NCBI RefSeq assembly: GCF_028769735.1 | Contig: NC_088173.1 | Location: forward strand, 17,548,038-17,612,037 | Origin: Zonotrichia leucophrys gambelii | Taxonomy: Eukaryota; Chordata; Aves; Passeriformes; Passerellidae | Direction: 5' to 3' | DNA: 64,000 nt | Shown: piece after piece, positions 1 through 11,300 of the stretch | Layout of the letters: every line of letters starts with the position of its first letter | How positions within the stretch are numbered: the first letter of the stretch is position 1 | Program-made: the position numbers and the translations under genes | The notes under the pieces: model-generated | What the model saw: the letters and a program-made list of their open reading frames with translations, nothing else | Databases searched by the model: none | Told to the model about the DNA's origin: nothing

Positions 1-59
1 GTGCTCAACAGAATTTTCTGTTTGCTGTAGCTTTGTTAAAATTGAAAACAATTCTTAAA

Positions 60-441
60 AATTGATGTGATACCATTTGGAGGGACCTGGACAAACTTAA
101 GGATTACAAAGGCTCAAGGGATACCTTATTACAGCTTTTCCATAATTAAAAAACCTTTTAGCAAGGTCTATTGAAATGGGACTGGGGATAATGGTTTTAA
201 ATTAAAAGAGGGTAGATTCAGACAAAAAAATTGAACTAATTTTTGAAAGTGAGAGTGATTAAACACTGGAACATGTGGTCCAGAGAGGTGGTGGATCCTC
301 CATCCTTGCAAATATTTAAGGTCAGGTTGAATGGGGCTCTGAGCAGCCTGATCTGGTTGAAAATGTCCCTGCTTATTGCAGGGGGATTGGATTAGAAGAC
401 CTTGAAATGTGTCTTTCAACCCAAATTATCCTATGATTCCA
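60..441 (+). mobile_element. Truncated CR1 LINE 3' fragment, sense orientation
   Basis: This is a diverged copy of the 3' part of a CR1 non-LTR retrotransposon. Recognisable landmarks in order are the GAGGGTAGATTCAGAC block near 208-223, AAACACTGGAACA near 264, the CCAGAGAGGTGGTGGAT block near 280-296, GGTCAGGTTGAATGGGGCTCTGAGCA near 322-346, and TGCAGGGGGATTGGATTAGA near 378-397. It ends at the typical CR1 tail, CCTATGATTCC, near 431-441. The usual block between the GATTCAGAC word and the AAACACTGG word is degraded. The reverse transcriptase region is absent, so the copy is 5' truncated, as most CR1 copies are. The left boundary is unclear because similarity fades before about position 100. 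The minus-strand open frame at 168-419 is antisense to this repeat and is not a gene. Subfamily was not determined. Confidence 0.88.
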
Positions 442-1346
442 TGCATAATAGCTCTTGGACAAATGAAAATATTGCTATGTTAAGCAAAACTCAGGCTGTT
501 ATTTTGATTTATAATACTTTTGTAGATTAATATATTCTTCTAAATCTATTTAAATAGAGATATATATTTTCTCTTCAGTTTTGCTGAATTCAAAATAGAA
601 GGAAATTTGGTGAAAAAAATCTCTTTTCTCAGAGAAGATATATGGATGCTGAAGTTTTATTCAGACAGGTACTGCTTCAGACTATAGTGCACACTTCAGA
701 AAGTGTGAAACAGCCATTTCTGTTAAGTCCTTGATCCCATGTGATCTCATTATTTCTACAGCCAAATAACATCCAATACTTTATAAAGGATGCCTGCATT
801 AACTCTCAGTGCAGAAGCAGGACCACATTATTTCTTTCAATCCACATCCTGATTCATATTCCATTGAAATTAAACAAAGATGTCATTGGCTTCAGTGAGT
901 TTTGGATGAGTCTTCAAAGGCATTTTAAACATAGGAATACTATATATACCAATTGGTTTACTGCATGAAAAACTGCACCTACTTAACTTGCAGAACTAAA
1001 GACATACATATGTTGAAGAAAAACAGCTCAGGAGAAATGAAAATCACAACTTTACAATGTTTGCTAGCAAAACATCAAGCACATGCAGAACAGAAAGATG
1101 ATCTATTTGTTTAGGGTGTGCCTTAGGACTCAGAAGACAAAAATTCAAGACTTTGCTGGAACTGGAGTGTTCCTATGTGATCATATACATTTATCTGCTT
1201 CTGTTCTTCTGTAGGAAAGAGCAGTACTTCTGTGCATAAAAACCAAATAGATAAGTATTTTTAAAAACTGTGGCATGTTCTAATGTTGTGCAGCAAGAAG
1301 CACTTGGGGTGGGACCCAAACACAGGCTAAGAAGATCTCTACTTAC
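442..1346. other. Noncoding AT-rich sequence
   Basis: No coding frame, known repeat or clear regulatory cluster is recognised between the CR1 tail and the candidate exon. The frame at 741-968 has no splice or homology support. Confidence 0.6.
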
Positions 1347-1601
1347 ATCAGTCATCTGGTATCTACCTACATCTTCTTCTGGTACCAAAAAATTCACAGT
1401 CCCACCATCTGCTTTGCCAATGCCAAAGCTCTGGAAGCCTTGGGTGGTTCTAGCTTTGGGGATCAGAACATAATTGTGGTGAGGAGAAAGGGATCTTGCC
1501 ATCTCCTCTGAGAAGCAATAGGGCTGGCGCCAGCTGTAAGACCTAACCCCAGGTCTTTTCTTATCTGTCCCTGGTCTTGGTCCTGAACATTCATTGCTGG
1601 T
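1347..1601 (-). CDS. Candidate internal coding exon, product unknown
   Basis: On the minus strand, a pyrimidine-rich stretch ending in CAG (acceptor AG at 1602-1603) is followed by 255 bases, 85 codons, with no stop. A consensus GTAAGT donor follows, with its GT at 1346-1345. The exon would start and end in phase 0. It is richer in G+C than its flanks, and its codons look protein-like, for example the residues GFQSFGIGKADGGTVNFLVP near the 3' part. A second acceptor inside it, giving 1347-1507 and starting in phase 1, is also possible. I recognise no domain or family. A chance open frame in locally GC-richer DNA remains a real alternative, since about one such case per window might be expected. 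No other part of this gene can be named with certainty. Confidence 0.33.
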
Positions 1602-2625
1602 CTGAGACAAGGGAATCACTGAGTTTCCTTAGCCAGGACAGGCCCTCTTCTGGGGGGTGATAAACTGAAAGAAATTAAATGTAGAAGAATACTCTACCAA
1701 CAAGGCAATAATAAAAAAATGTACACCAACACCCATAATCATATATGCCAGCACTATATCTACCTTGAAAAAAATTTGCTGTTGTTGAATGCAGTATAAC
1801 TGGCATGAGTTAAATATATTCAAAAGATACCTACCTCATCAGGCTCCCCAGAGAATTCAGTCACAGGGACATTTGGGTTGCCCATAAATAGTTCACAAGT
1901 AGCTATAAGCATGAAGTGAAAGACAGCTGCACACTTCAGACAACAGAGGGGCAAATCCTACCACAATCTTATACACCCAAGTAACATCACCCCAGGAAAC
2001 TTGAGGTTTCTCTACTCCACTGTGGTTAGAGAGTCTTAAAAGTTTACTTTTGTATTCGGTTTAGTGAATAGTCAGAGTTTACTTAGTTTTAAAACTTACT
2101 TTTTCATTCCACTCTCAGTGTACATAAGTTGTTCAAATTTATATATCCTTGTAACACCCTTACAGAGAATTATCTAACTCTCTAGCTACTGTAATTTTTT
2201 GTGTTAAAATATTTTATGATAATTTTGTAGGAATATTCATGCATTGTGTTATATACATTGACTCTCAATTCTTAATATGGAATCTAGAATGCAGCATTAT
2301 TTTAACACATGTTGATAGCATATTGATATTTGTACTGATTACAGCAGCCTAGCCTGATGAGATTTTCACAAATGCACATGGAGTGGTAATCAGCATTTAC
2401 CAGAAAACAATGACTCACTAAAGGAAAGCACCAGCCAAGTGTACAGCATGTCCAGACGGTAAAGATTGCCCAAGTGGTTTTCTTTCAGTGCCAGTGTAAT
2501 CAAAATTGGTTTATTTTTCATTTGGTCAGTATCAACATAATTTATTAGCCTTGAAATTCACCAGCAAAGAACTAACTCATTCTCTAGAGAGATACTGGAC
2601 AAGGAAAGAAACAAAAAAGTAAATA

Positions 2626-2628
<3 letters not shown>
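1602..2628. other. Noncoding AT-rich sequence
   Basis: If the 1347-1601 exon is real this would be the intron upstream of it on the minus strand. A short open stretch at roughly 2096-2154 with a GTAAGT donor word was seen, but its phase does not fit the neighbouring candidate. Nothing else is supported. Confidence 0.5.

Positions 2629-2656
<28 letters not shown>
2629..2656 (+). repeat. Poly(A) tract, 28 bp
   Basis: Uninterrupted run of 28 A residues. The flanks show no recognisable retroposed body or target-site duplication, so it is best treated as a mononucleotide microsatellite. Confidence 0.95.
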
Positions 2657-2660
<4 letters not shown>

Positions 2661-4134
2661 GAGAAAGATCTCAAGCACAATCTTATTTTTCCCACGTTGT
2701 CCCATTTGGTTTTTTTTTTTAGGCAACTCTGACATGGATGTAGGCAGGCACTTTTTCTTTGCATTTCAATATAAAGAGCTCAGTATCTTTTACATATAAG
2801 TCAACATTTCCAGTCATGGAACTTCCGTTGATGTACATAATGACGGCCAAACCTTCTGTCTTTAAGGTTCCTCAAGTCACCATTCCTCCATGCAGACCCA
2901 GTAGCCCTGGTGGAAGTCTCCTGTGCTGTTGATGCTCCCTCTGCTGACAGCTTTCAATCAGAAAGATGCATTGCAAGGGATTCAGGGAACAATGGGAAGA
3001 ACAAACCCCTTGGATGGGGTTAATATAAGAAATAGAAACAATAGAGGAAATAATAGTGAGAAGGAGATAGGAAAAATCAGACACAAAGGAAAGGGGTAAA
3101 ACCCTCTTTGGGCAGAAGATACAAAATCACCAAATCACTGACATGTTCCAAGCAATCTGCAGTCAAAACCTGATCTTTCTAGCAGAGCAGGAAGGCTGCA
3201 AAAACTGAGATGGGTTTGAGAGAATATACAGGAAGAGCAAGAATTTCTTTATGGCAGACAAATTCATATGTGATATGGGACATCAGGATTATATCAGGTA
3301 TGCATCAGGCAGATAAGGGACTGAAACTGAGGGCCTGATAAGTGTCCTAAGGACCACGTTAGTGATAATTTCTATTATGATTATATTTTCTTCCTTTTTA
3401 TTTTTAATTTTTAAATTGAAAAAAAAATTCTCTCGGATTCTGCTAGCATTTGTGTTCTCTGATGAAAGTTTTGTCAAAATCATGTTTGCTTCATCTCTTG
3501 ACTCCCCTTCCACCTCCCAACAAAGTTTCACTGTAAGTGAACTCCAAGTACTCTATGAGTACTGGAACTTTAAAATTCTTTTAATTTCTATGAAAACCTC
3601 TGAAAATTAAAACTTTAAGAAGCCTTCTTTAGTGATTCAGAAACAGGATGAGACTTCCCCTTCATCTGCTATCATTAATTCAACAGCTGAAGGACTATGG
3701 TATATTGTTAAAGAAGTTCAGTAGTATTGATGAATTTCTAAAGGATCAGCTTTCATTTTCCATGATTTTTTAAGAGCTTAAGAAATTATACAACTATACT
3801 ACCACTTCTCCTACAGCATTCCACCCACACTAAAGAACCACTTCATTTCACCTCCATGGCTGCATATGTCATGGCACAGTCCTCAATTGCAAGGATGCTT
3901 TGTACTCCTGTCTCAAACACTGAGTAATTCATTTGCCTCCCAACAGAGAGCTGCATCTGTATGACAGATAAAGCCTGGTGTTGTTGTAATAAAATTGTCA
4001 ACAGAGAGTGCAACACAATGTTTACTCCAATTAAGCAAATCTACCCTGGAGATTTGGGTCTTATTCCCATCTTTGACGTGAAGGACTCTGGGCAATAAGC
4101 ACCTCAAATTGTTCACAGCTGATCACTGTTCTTT
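2657..4134. other. Noncoding sequence
   Basis: Apart from the CTCF-like word noted separately, nothing is recognised. Frames at 3289-3531 (minus) and 3362-3610 (plus) overlap on opposite strands and lack matching splice sites, so I do not call them genes. Confidence 0.55.
2934..2947 (-). promoter_or_regulatory. CTCF-like motif, minus orientation
   Basis: The minus strand reads TCAGCAGAGGGAGC, close to the core of the vertebrate CTCF motif (CCASYAGRKGGCR). The zinc-finger protein CTCF anchors chromatin loops at such sites. This is a sequence match only; occupancy is unknown and single-motif matches are often unoccupied. Confidence 0.3.
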
Positions 4135-4260
4135 TCTTTTTTGACAGGAAAAATCAAAGGCGGCGTTTGTCAATTAATTAATATTTATTTTGGCGGGTAA
4201 ATGACACCCCATTTATCTCCACTGACAGTAGAGTAAATGTAAACACTCTTAATTCAGATG
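4135..4260. promoter_or_regulatory. Candidate conserved noncoding element with TCF- and homeodomain-like words
   Basis: Within about 60 bases there is an ATCAAAGG word (4153-4160, TCF/LEF type), CpG-containing GGCGGCG (4159-4165), an overlapping TAATTAAT homeodomain-type run (about 4173-4182) and TTTGGCGGG (E2F-like, about 4189-4197). CpGs are otherwise rare in the window. Retained CpGs beside clustered transcription-factor words suggest a constrained enhancer, but no alignment has been made. Confidence 0.3.
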
Positions 4261-6100
4261 CAGACATTCGTTTCTGTTGTGCTTTTAGCAGTGGGATCTG
4301 AATTTCAGAGTGAACATTCCCAAACACAACTGAAGCCACTCTCAAACACAACCAATTCCAACACTTCTATATTACCCAGGCTCAAGACAGCAGCGTTCCA
4401 TTATCCCAAGGATTCAGAGGGCAGATGTTATTACTATAAAAGTACAAGCGCAGTAGAAGGCTCAACTTAGTTGACAGTGTGGATATTGGTAATTTTCTAA
4501 TGAATGCTAAGGACAAGCAGAATTGTTGGTGCCTATAAAATCAACATATTGTACTTTGCATGTGATTCACTGGTGCATTTTTACCTACAGCATGCCTGTG
4601 GTCTGCAAGTAGTGTGTTACCAAATGCCTGCATAGCAAATGACTCCCTTCTAACAAAGCTAAGTAGCTTCATTTTCCGTTTTCATAACTACTGATAGTCT
4701 TGTTGTCTTTTTATTTTTCATGCATAGCTACCTGTATTAGCTATGACCTATGACTGAAAACTTTACAGAAGGAAATATTTTCAGTGGAAGTTAATGTACG
4801 TCATGAGAAGAGGTCAGTTTTTAATGAAGTTTCTTTAAGAATGGTCAAAATACAAGAACTCTGTCACCGAAACAGCACTGGTTCAGCCACAAGAGTAGTC
4901 AGCTCAGACCTAGAAGATCCTTTTTCAATGCCTTGCTCTGAAACAGGGCAGGACAGAATAGTAATTTGAACCTGAGCCTTTCACATTCCAGCTAAATGCC
5001 CAAAAATTTCCTGCCAGCTCTAATCTATCTAGAAAGAGACTAAGAGAGAGCACATTAACTATGTGTGGTTGCAATGAACAGTTTTATATATGGCAGTAAA
5101 ATTGTGAGAGTCTTAGCTTAGACATACTTGACACAAACAGTCTAGTTTTGCAAAAATATGACTTTAAGAGAAGGGAGAAAATATGGAGCTGTGCTGTTTT
5201 TACACACCATTCCACAAATTTAGCCCTAAAAACCTTTGGTGAGAAAGGTAAAATCTGTCTTTTGCTGTCACAATACTCTGCTACCATCAATGAATTTTGT
5301 TTAGAATAATATGGCCTTAATGCCCCCATCTCCTGTAGAATTGCTCAGACTGGTAGTTGATTAGAGTGGAGAGAGGTGCCAGTATTATCTGTGTTAGTGC
5401 TCCAGAGGTCATCCTACACTAACAAGCCCGCCCCAGTCAGGGATGACAGAATCCAGCTGTTGCGCCTTCAGCTGAATGAGAAGAATCCACTTAATGCCAG
5501 GGATGCATCTCAAAAGATTAACTATTCTAACTAGTTACTTTCCACCTCTGAAAAAGTGTCTGGCTCATCATTATTGTCCTCTTTTTAGCAGAGGCCTATG
5601 GTATACATGAAACCATTTACCTTTTTAACCTCCTGAACCGTAAGGCACCAAATACACATTATTTTAAATGGATAAAACAAAGTTCTAACTTCACTGATAT
5701 CTGCTTAGAGGTGAGCTCATGTAACAGAAGGTATCACTCTATTTCAAAGAAATATGCATATGCACATTTTAGATGTTTAAGCAGAGTACTAGATGTGCTC
5801 CTTGGCATCTGCGAGTAGGGATCTGAAAGACAAGAGGAACACAGCACAAGCCTGCTTACAGTCATTGCACTGCTACAATATACTCTGGAAATCTAACAAG
5901 CATCCTTAGGTAGAGGCTTAACATTTTTAAATGCTTTAATAAAAACCTAGTTTTAAATATCTTAGTTAGGTCCTTTTTTTCATAGCACTCTCTTGGTAGC
6001 CTGAAACTTTTTCCTGACTAACACTTTCTCATATGTTCTTCCATCGGTTTTTTGTTTTGCTCTTTAAGAGGATTCAAGCTAACATGGCTCTTGCTTCCAA
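4261..6100. other. Noncoding sequence
   Basis: A pyrimidine-rich minus-strand acceptor-like word near 5165-5185 precedes a 25-codon open stretch ending in a stop near 5086, but there is no polyadenylation signal close behind it. No repeat or gene is supported. Confidence 0.5.
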
Positions 6101-6174
6101 GCTGCTCACATGCTTGCATGTCAGCATCCGTGGGAATGTCATCTCGGCTCCGGGGCTACAGATTTATTGCTTGG

Positions 6175-6189
6175 CCAGCAGAGGGTACC
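6175..6189 (+). promoter_or_regulatory. CTCF-like motif, plus orientation
   Basis: CCAGCAGAGGGTACC matches the CTCF core consensus closely, with the usual C at the end of the core replaced by T. It lies in a 100-base patch (about 6105-6240) with several CpGs, unlike the flanks. With the minus-oriented match at 2934-2947 the two would point away from each other. Confidence 0.35.
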
Positions 6190-6672
6190 AGAGTTTTCTA
6201 ATGACTTCACAGACCCGAAGGAAAAAACAATGCTGAGGTCAAAGCATACCTATTGTTTCCTTCCATTTCCCACCGAAGCTGATTACTCCGGGTTAGTTTT
6301 TGATAAAGTGGTGGGAGTTTTTTGGTTCTTGAATCTTACATTAGACAGGACTGATCTCCAGTTCTCTTTCATTCAAGTGACCCTGCCTAACAGAAAAGAC
6401 ATTTAGAATTCATTTTATAGTTGAGCATGGTTTAACATGCAGAGGCTTTCTTGACATTGGAGCCCTTTCAAAAGCTTCAACAAACTTGGATTCTTTTAAA
6501 TACTTGGCTTCTAGAGTGCTGAAAATAAGAATGTATATTCCACACTCAAAAGAAAATTTGTGAATTCCATCATGACTGAACCTGAGAATAAGAGAAAGGC
6601 CTCTATTTTTTGGTAGGCATTATAATTTGTAGATTCACAGAAGTTCTATTTCAGAAATAGATTCTATTTCTT

Positions 6673-6701
6673 TTTATCAGCATTTTGATTTTGCTGATAA
6701 A
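6673..6701. repeat. Imperfect hairpin region with 10-bp inverted repeat
   Basis: TTTATCAGCA (6673-6682) and TGCTGATAAA (6692-6701) are perfect reverse complements around a 9-base loop. A second small palindrome, CTATTTCAGAAATAG, lies just upstream near 6646-6660. No transcript evidence is visible. Confidence 0.7.
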
Positions 6702-8356
6702 GCTGATGCTTAATATACCAACCCAGCAAAAATTCTCTGATTTATTTCCTGGTGATAACAGCATTAGTGTGAATGCAAAAACACAGACATGCATTCCCTT
6801 CAGATCAGTCCTGAAGTGGCATAAGCAGATTAAAGATGGTGGAAATTTCACAGGAAGGTTTTCACAAAGTTTTGAGGGTTTTCCTTGTTTGTTCCATTAA
6901 AAATACAAACCTTGCCTACATTGTTTATCCAAAAGCTGGCTTCAGTCGCTGGAAATTGAGTGAAATTATCACAATGCAAGAACCCAGGAAGTGAAATTTG
7001 ATCAAATCAGATGTGATTTCATCTTCAGTTATTCAGAGATTTTAGTGACATAAGGGATCGTGCCATCATGTAGTCTGACTTCTTACATAACAGAAACCAT
7101 GGAATTTCACCCTGTAGTTCCTGTACTGTGTCCAATAAAAATATGGTTGAATTACAGCATAGTGTTTAGAAAGGCATCTGGTCTTGATTTTAGGAGTCCG
7201 GGTAAAATGTTTGCTCCTAATGCTCAGGTCATTCTAAAATGGGATGGGCACCTAATTCACTTAGACTTTTAATATTTTAGTTCTCTCTTTGAAAAATGCC
7301 TGCCATGATTGGTATGGAGCCATACAAACATACAACTAACTTATTACCTAATGTTGCTGACAATGATTTCTGTAGAGAGGGAAAACAACACAGACCTACT
7401 GAAGAGCTTACTGTTTCTTTAGTATTGTAAGAATCTTCACCTCTCATTTATCTTTTCCAAATGCAATTTTTATTAGAAGAGATTAATAATAATTTCTTGC
7501 AGCGTAATAAGAAAAATAAAAGTTTGAGTCAGAAAAACTGTGAAATACACAGTTAAATCCTTAACATTTACATATTAAAAATTATGACAAAAACCAGATT
7601 AATAGAAGGCTCTAAACTTTGCCACTATAGTACTGGTACTTTGGAAAACCCAAGTACCAAAGTTTTCGGCTGTGTACCAGGCCAGGCAATTTTGAGGACA
7701 GTATCTACATCTCAACAAGAAATTCATATGCTGTGATTTCTCTTTCTTTATGTAGTTTCTAATGATGCTTCTGCAGCCTTTGGTTAAAATTCTCAAAGTA
7801 CTTTCCAGAGCTGTAGTTGACCATGGATATGTGATCAACAATTCATATCTATGAAAACAGTATCTGAAAACTAAGGCTGGGAAAGGACAGAGTAATATGT
7901 GAAATGATCTAATACCCTTTCTTATCTGCATCATCCAGTTGGAGGATTTCATGTTGAGAAGCATGAGTGCTAAACAGTAATCCTTAAATTCTACTCAGGT
8001 AGGGGAAAACCTATCCTTCATCTCACCATGCAGTTGGGCAGCCATCAAGGTACTGTCATTACCAAGTGCCTCTTATCTGCAGGTACAAAGAAGGGGACAG
8101 AAGATGAGAGGCACTGCCATCAACTTTCCCATTGGTGAAGTCCTTTTTCCATTTCTGCTGCAGCTGATGTTGAGTAGAAGTCTCTGCTGGTGAGCTAACA
8201 AAAGGGCAGAGGGAGGAATGGCATCTGCTCGCAGGGATGTCAGCTGGGGTGCGCTGCCACACAGCGCCTGCACCTCAGCCTCACCTTCCAGATATTATCT
8301 CAGGGTTCCTCTGAAGACTTGGAACTAAAAGCAGTCAAATGTAACCTTTCTAGTTA

Positions 8357-8380
8357 GGTCTCATAGAAGGTCTCATAGAA
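8357..8380 (+). repeat. Tandem duplication of a 12-mer
   Basis: The unit GGTCTCATAGAA occurs twice in direct succession (8357-8368 and 8369-8380), followed by GG of a third unit. It is probably a replication-slippage duplication. Confidence 0.85.
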
Positions 8381-11300
8381 GGATAGCAGCAAGCACCTGT
8401 GTAGAGCAAGTGAGCTAGCAAGCCCCAAAACACTGTCAGATTGTTTGCAGAGTCAGAGCCCTCAATCAGTTTGTGCCTTAATTCTCTTAAATTGCCCATA
8501 TCTAGGACATTCAATCATGAGACTAAGCACATCGAAGAGGGAGAAATCCTTACAGCAAGAGGAAATCAGAGACTTTAACTTCTTATTCAGTGAGAAAGTG
8601 GCATGGAAAGAAATTTCAAAATTATTACAGAGGAGAGATGTAGAGGAGGCATAAATGAGATTGAAATAGAAATTTTCAATATGTAAAATAAGTTGCTAAA
8701 ATATTCCTACCCACAAACAAATATATTGTATCTATCCTAACTCTGCTTCAAAGTGAGTAAAGAACTTCTGTTTTACATTGATGTTTTTGAAGATTTAGCC
8801 AGTTATTTTCATGGAGAATTGCTATGTCACCATTTAATCAGAACAAATAAGAGATCACAGAGCAGGCAAAGTTTGTTCTTTATTTCCTTAAGACCGGTAA
8901 GAATGGAACATGATAAATAGGAAAATTAGACTGCTTAAAATGCTGTATCAATAAAGGACATCACATATTGTTTATGGATTGCAGTGAGGTTTTGCAATTA
9001 TTTTTTTAATTGTTCCTGCAATACTTGTGGGCATGTGACATAATTTATGCTGTTATGTTGTCAGTCTTCTGATCATGGGAAGGGCTATTTGTTTAGACTG
9101 TGTAGCTCTTCACTTTAATTTGCTCTGGCTCCAGCGTGACATGCTAAAACTACTATCAATAGAAAATCCAAATTTCCCAGAAAGACTTAAAAGAGTACCC
9201 TCGGTGAACTGAAATTATCTCCTCTTAAAGCTAATTACCTTGGTATACTTAAGAAAGTAGCACTATAGGAAATCTGTTTCTTTAGACTTTCTTCTGTTTC
9301 TTTAAATGCCTCAGGTCAGCATGAATAATTATTGTTTGCTTTTATTGCACTTTCTTTCATTATTCATCTACATGCCTCTGAAGGACATAAAACTAAAATA
9401 ATCCAACAAATTAAGAGTAATTTTTTGAGACACACATTCATTATTAAAAAACAAACAGAAAATATTTTCACCTTTCAGTTTATTTTATTAGAAAGAAAGT
9501 ACTGTGAGGTTTCTATTTAATAGGAAGCTTTAAAGCATTAATGAGTCTCACAGGGCAGTTATTGCAAGTAAATATGGAATGTGTCCAAAATTAAATACAT
9601 TCTACAATTATCTGTTACCTAAGGGCTGGATGTAGGAGAAATATGCATCAAAGGTTGCTTGCTGATGAAAGCAACACATGATTCTGCATTCTATGTCTTC
9701 TTTCAAGACAGTCCACCTACCATCAGCAGTGTGGCAATTTTCCCAGTCCACAAGAGTGGGCTTGGAGCAGTTTCCTTATTTTGACTGACCCAAACACAAC
9801 TTTGGCAATGGTTTTAAAGCCCCACATCCCAAGGATTTTATGAACTCACAGGAGCTGTCTTTTATAAGGGCTAACCTGGGAGACAAATCAGGAAGCTCTC
9901 ATACTGCAAAGACTTCAGTGTGGGCTGGAGCAAATGGGCTGGCTTACATGCTACCAAGGTGATATGGATTTGTGAGGAGAGATTTCAACACAGCTCACTA
10001 TCACTAATATCCCACTTCCATTTATTTTTATATAAATTAGGCACTGCTTTCCCAGACTTATTATTAAGAGAGTTCTTTCCCTATTAGTGCTGTATGATTC
10101 AGCTCATCCTTTGTGCAACTCAGGCATGAACCTATTCAGACTGGACCTGTGTTCATCCCTCTCTAGATAGGTATTATTGAGACACTGCCAAATGCACTTT
10201 GTCACAAACACCTTGTACTGATTTCATTTTAGCAGTTAAATGTAACAAACAGTTGAGACATGAAAATAAATAAGGAGTTATACAAAAAGTTAATTTATTT
10301 GAAATGAATGAACAATAGGCCAGTATTCCTATACCTTTACTAACCCTGGATTATCCATGTGGAAAATAACCATTATTCTCCTTCACTGACTATTTAGTAC
10401 AAGTTAAGGAAAAACAATGAAACAATTTTAAAGCAATTTTTTAGATACTGTCTTCTTTTTTGTTGTCATGGAAACAAAGAAAAACACTGCCACAGCAAAT
10501 AAAAACTCAAAGCACCTTCTGCAAGCAACCATAATTACTCACATATCTGCTTGTCTGTTCATCACCCCAGTATCATTTGTCAAGCTCTTTGGACAAAGAT
10601 TAATTTTTGGCCCAAAAAGCAGCAAAATGAAATCTCTAAATATCATTATAATTAAAGTAATCCTCCCAGTAATATTACTCCTTATCCTACACTTTGCTTA
10701 TGTAGTGTTCCCTTTTTCTACACCAAGCTATTGATCATATTGTAAGGAGCTTGTCATGTTGAACCTCTCTCCCCTAGATTAGCTAGTTTAGAAATACTTT
10801 CCTTTTAAAGGTCAGTATTTATGTTTGGAAGAAAGAGGAAAAATTTGATGTAAAAAGCCTGCTGTAGAGAAAGGCATCTAGAAGAAAAGGGATTTTTAAA
10901 TCTACCTTATTTTCAGAAATGAGCTAAAGACCAGCAGACAAAGAGCTGCGAATCTCTTGTCATTTTAGCCCTAACTACACAGGAGGTTTTCTATGGCCAA
11001 AAAATCTCTTAGGGAAAAAAACTCTTCATGAACTCCTGGCTACAGAGTCATCTTGCAAAATGGAATAACACTGCTAATTGCATAGGAAAATAATTCCCCT
11101 TATCAGTATCCCGTTTTGGTTCTATTCTTGTCTTTTAGGTTTAGGGATGAGAATAACACTTCCTAATAAGCATTTAGTGTGCTTCTCAGTAACATGATAA
11201 TGGAGAAATGGATTAATTTGCTGTGCCTTCCATAATGAAATCTACCTAGCTTTTATCTTTATATAACAATGATAATTATAATAATTTGCTTTAAACCATT

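Noticed and set aside
168..419. 83-codon minus-strand frame
   Set aside because: It is antisense to the CR1 3' fragment at 60-441.
3289..3531. Minus-strand frame with coding-like first half
   Set aside because: It starts at GTG, runs into low-complexity A/T codons and has no usable donor.
8059..8273. Two overlapping minus-strand frames of about 66 codons
   Set aside because: Two frames open together in a GC-rich patch is a composition effect; no splice pair or similarity.
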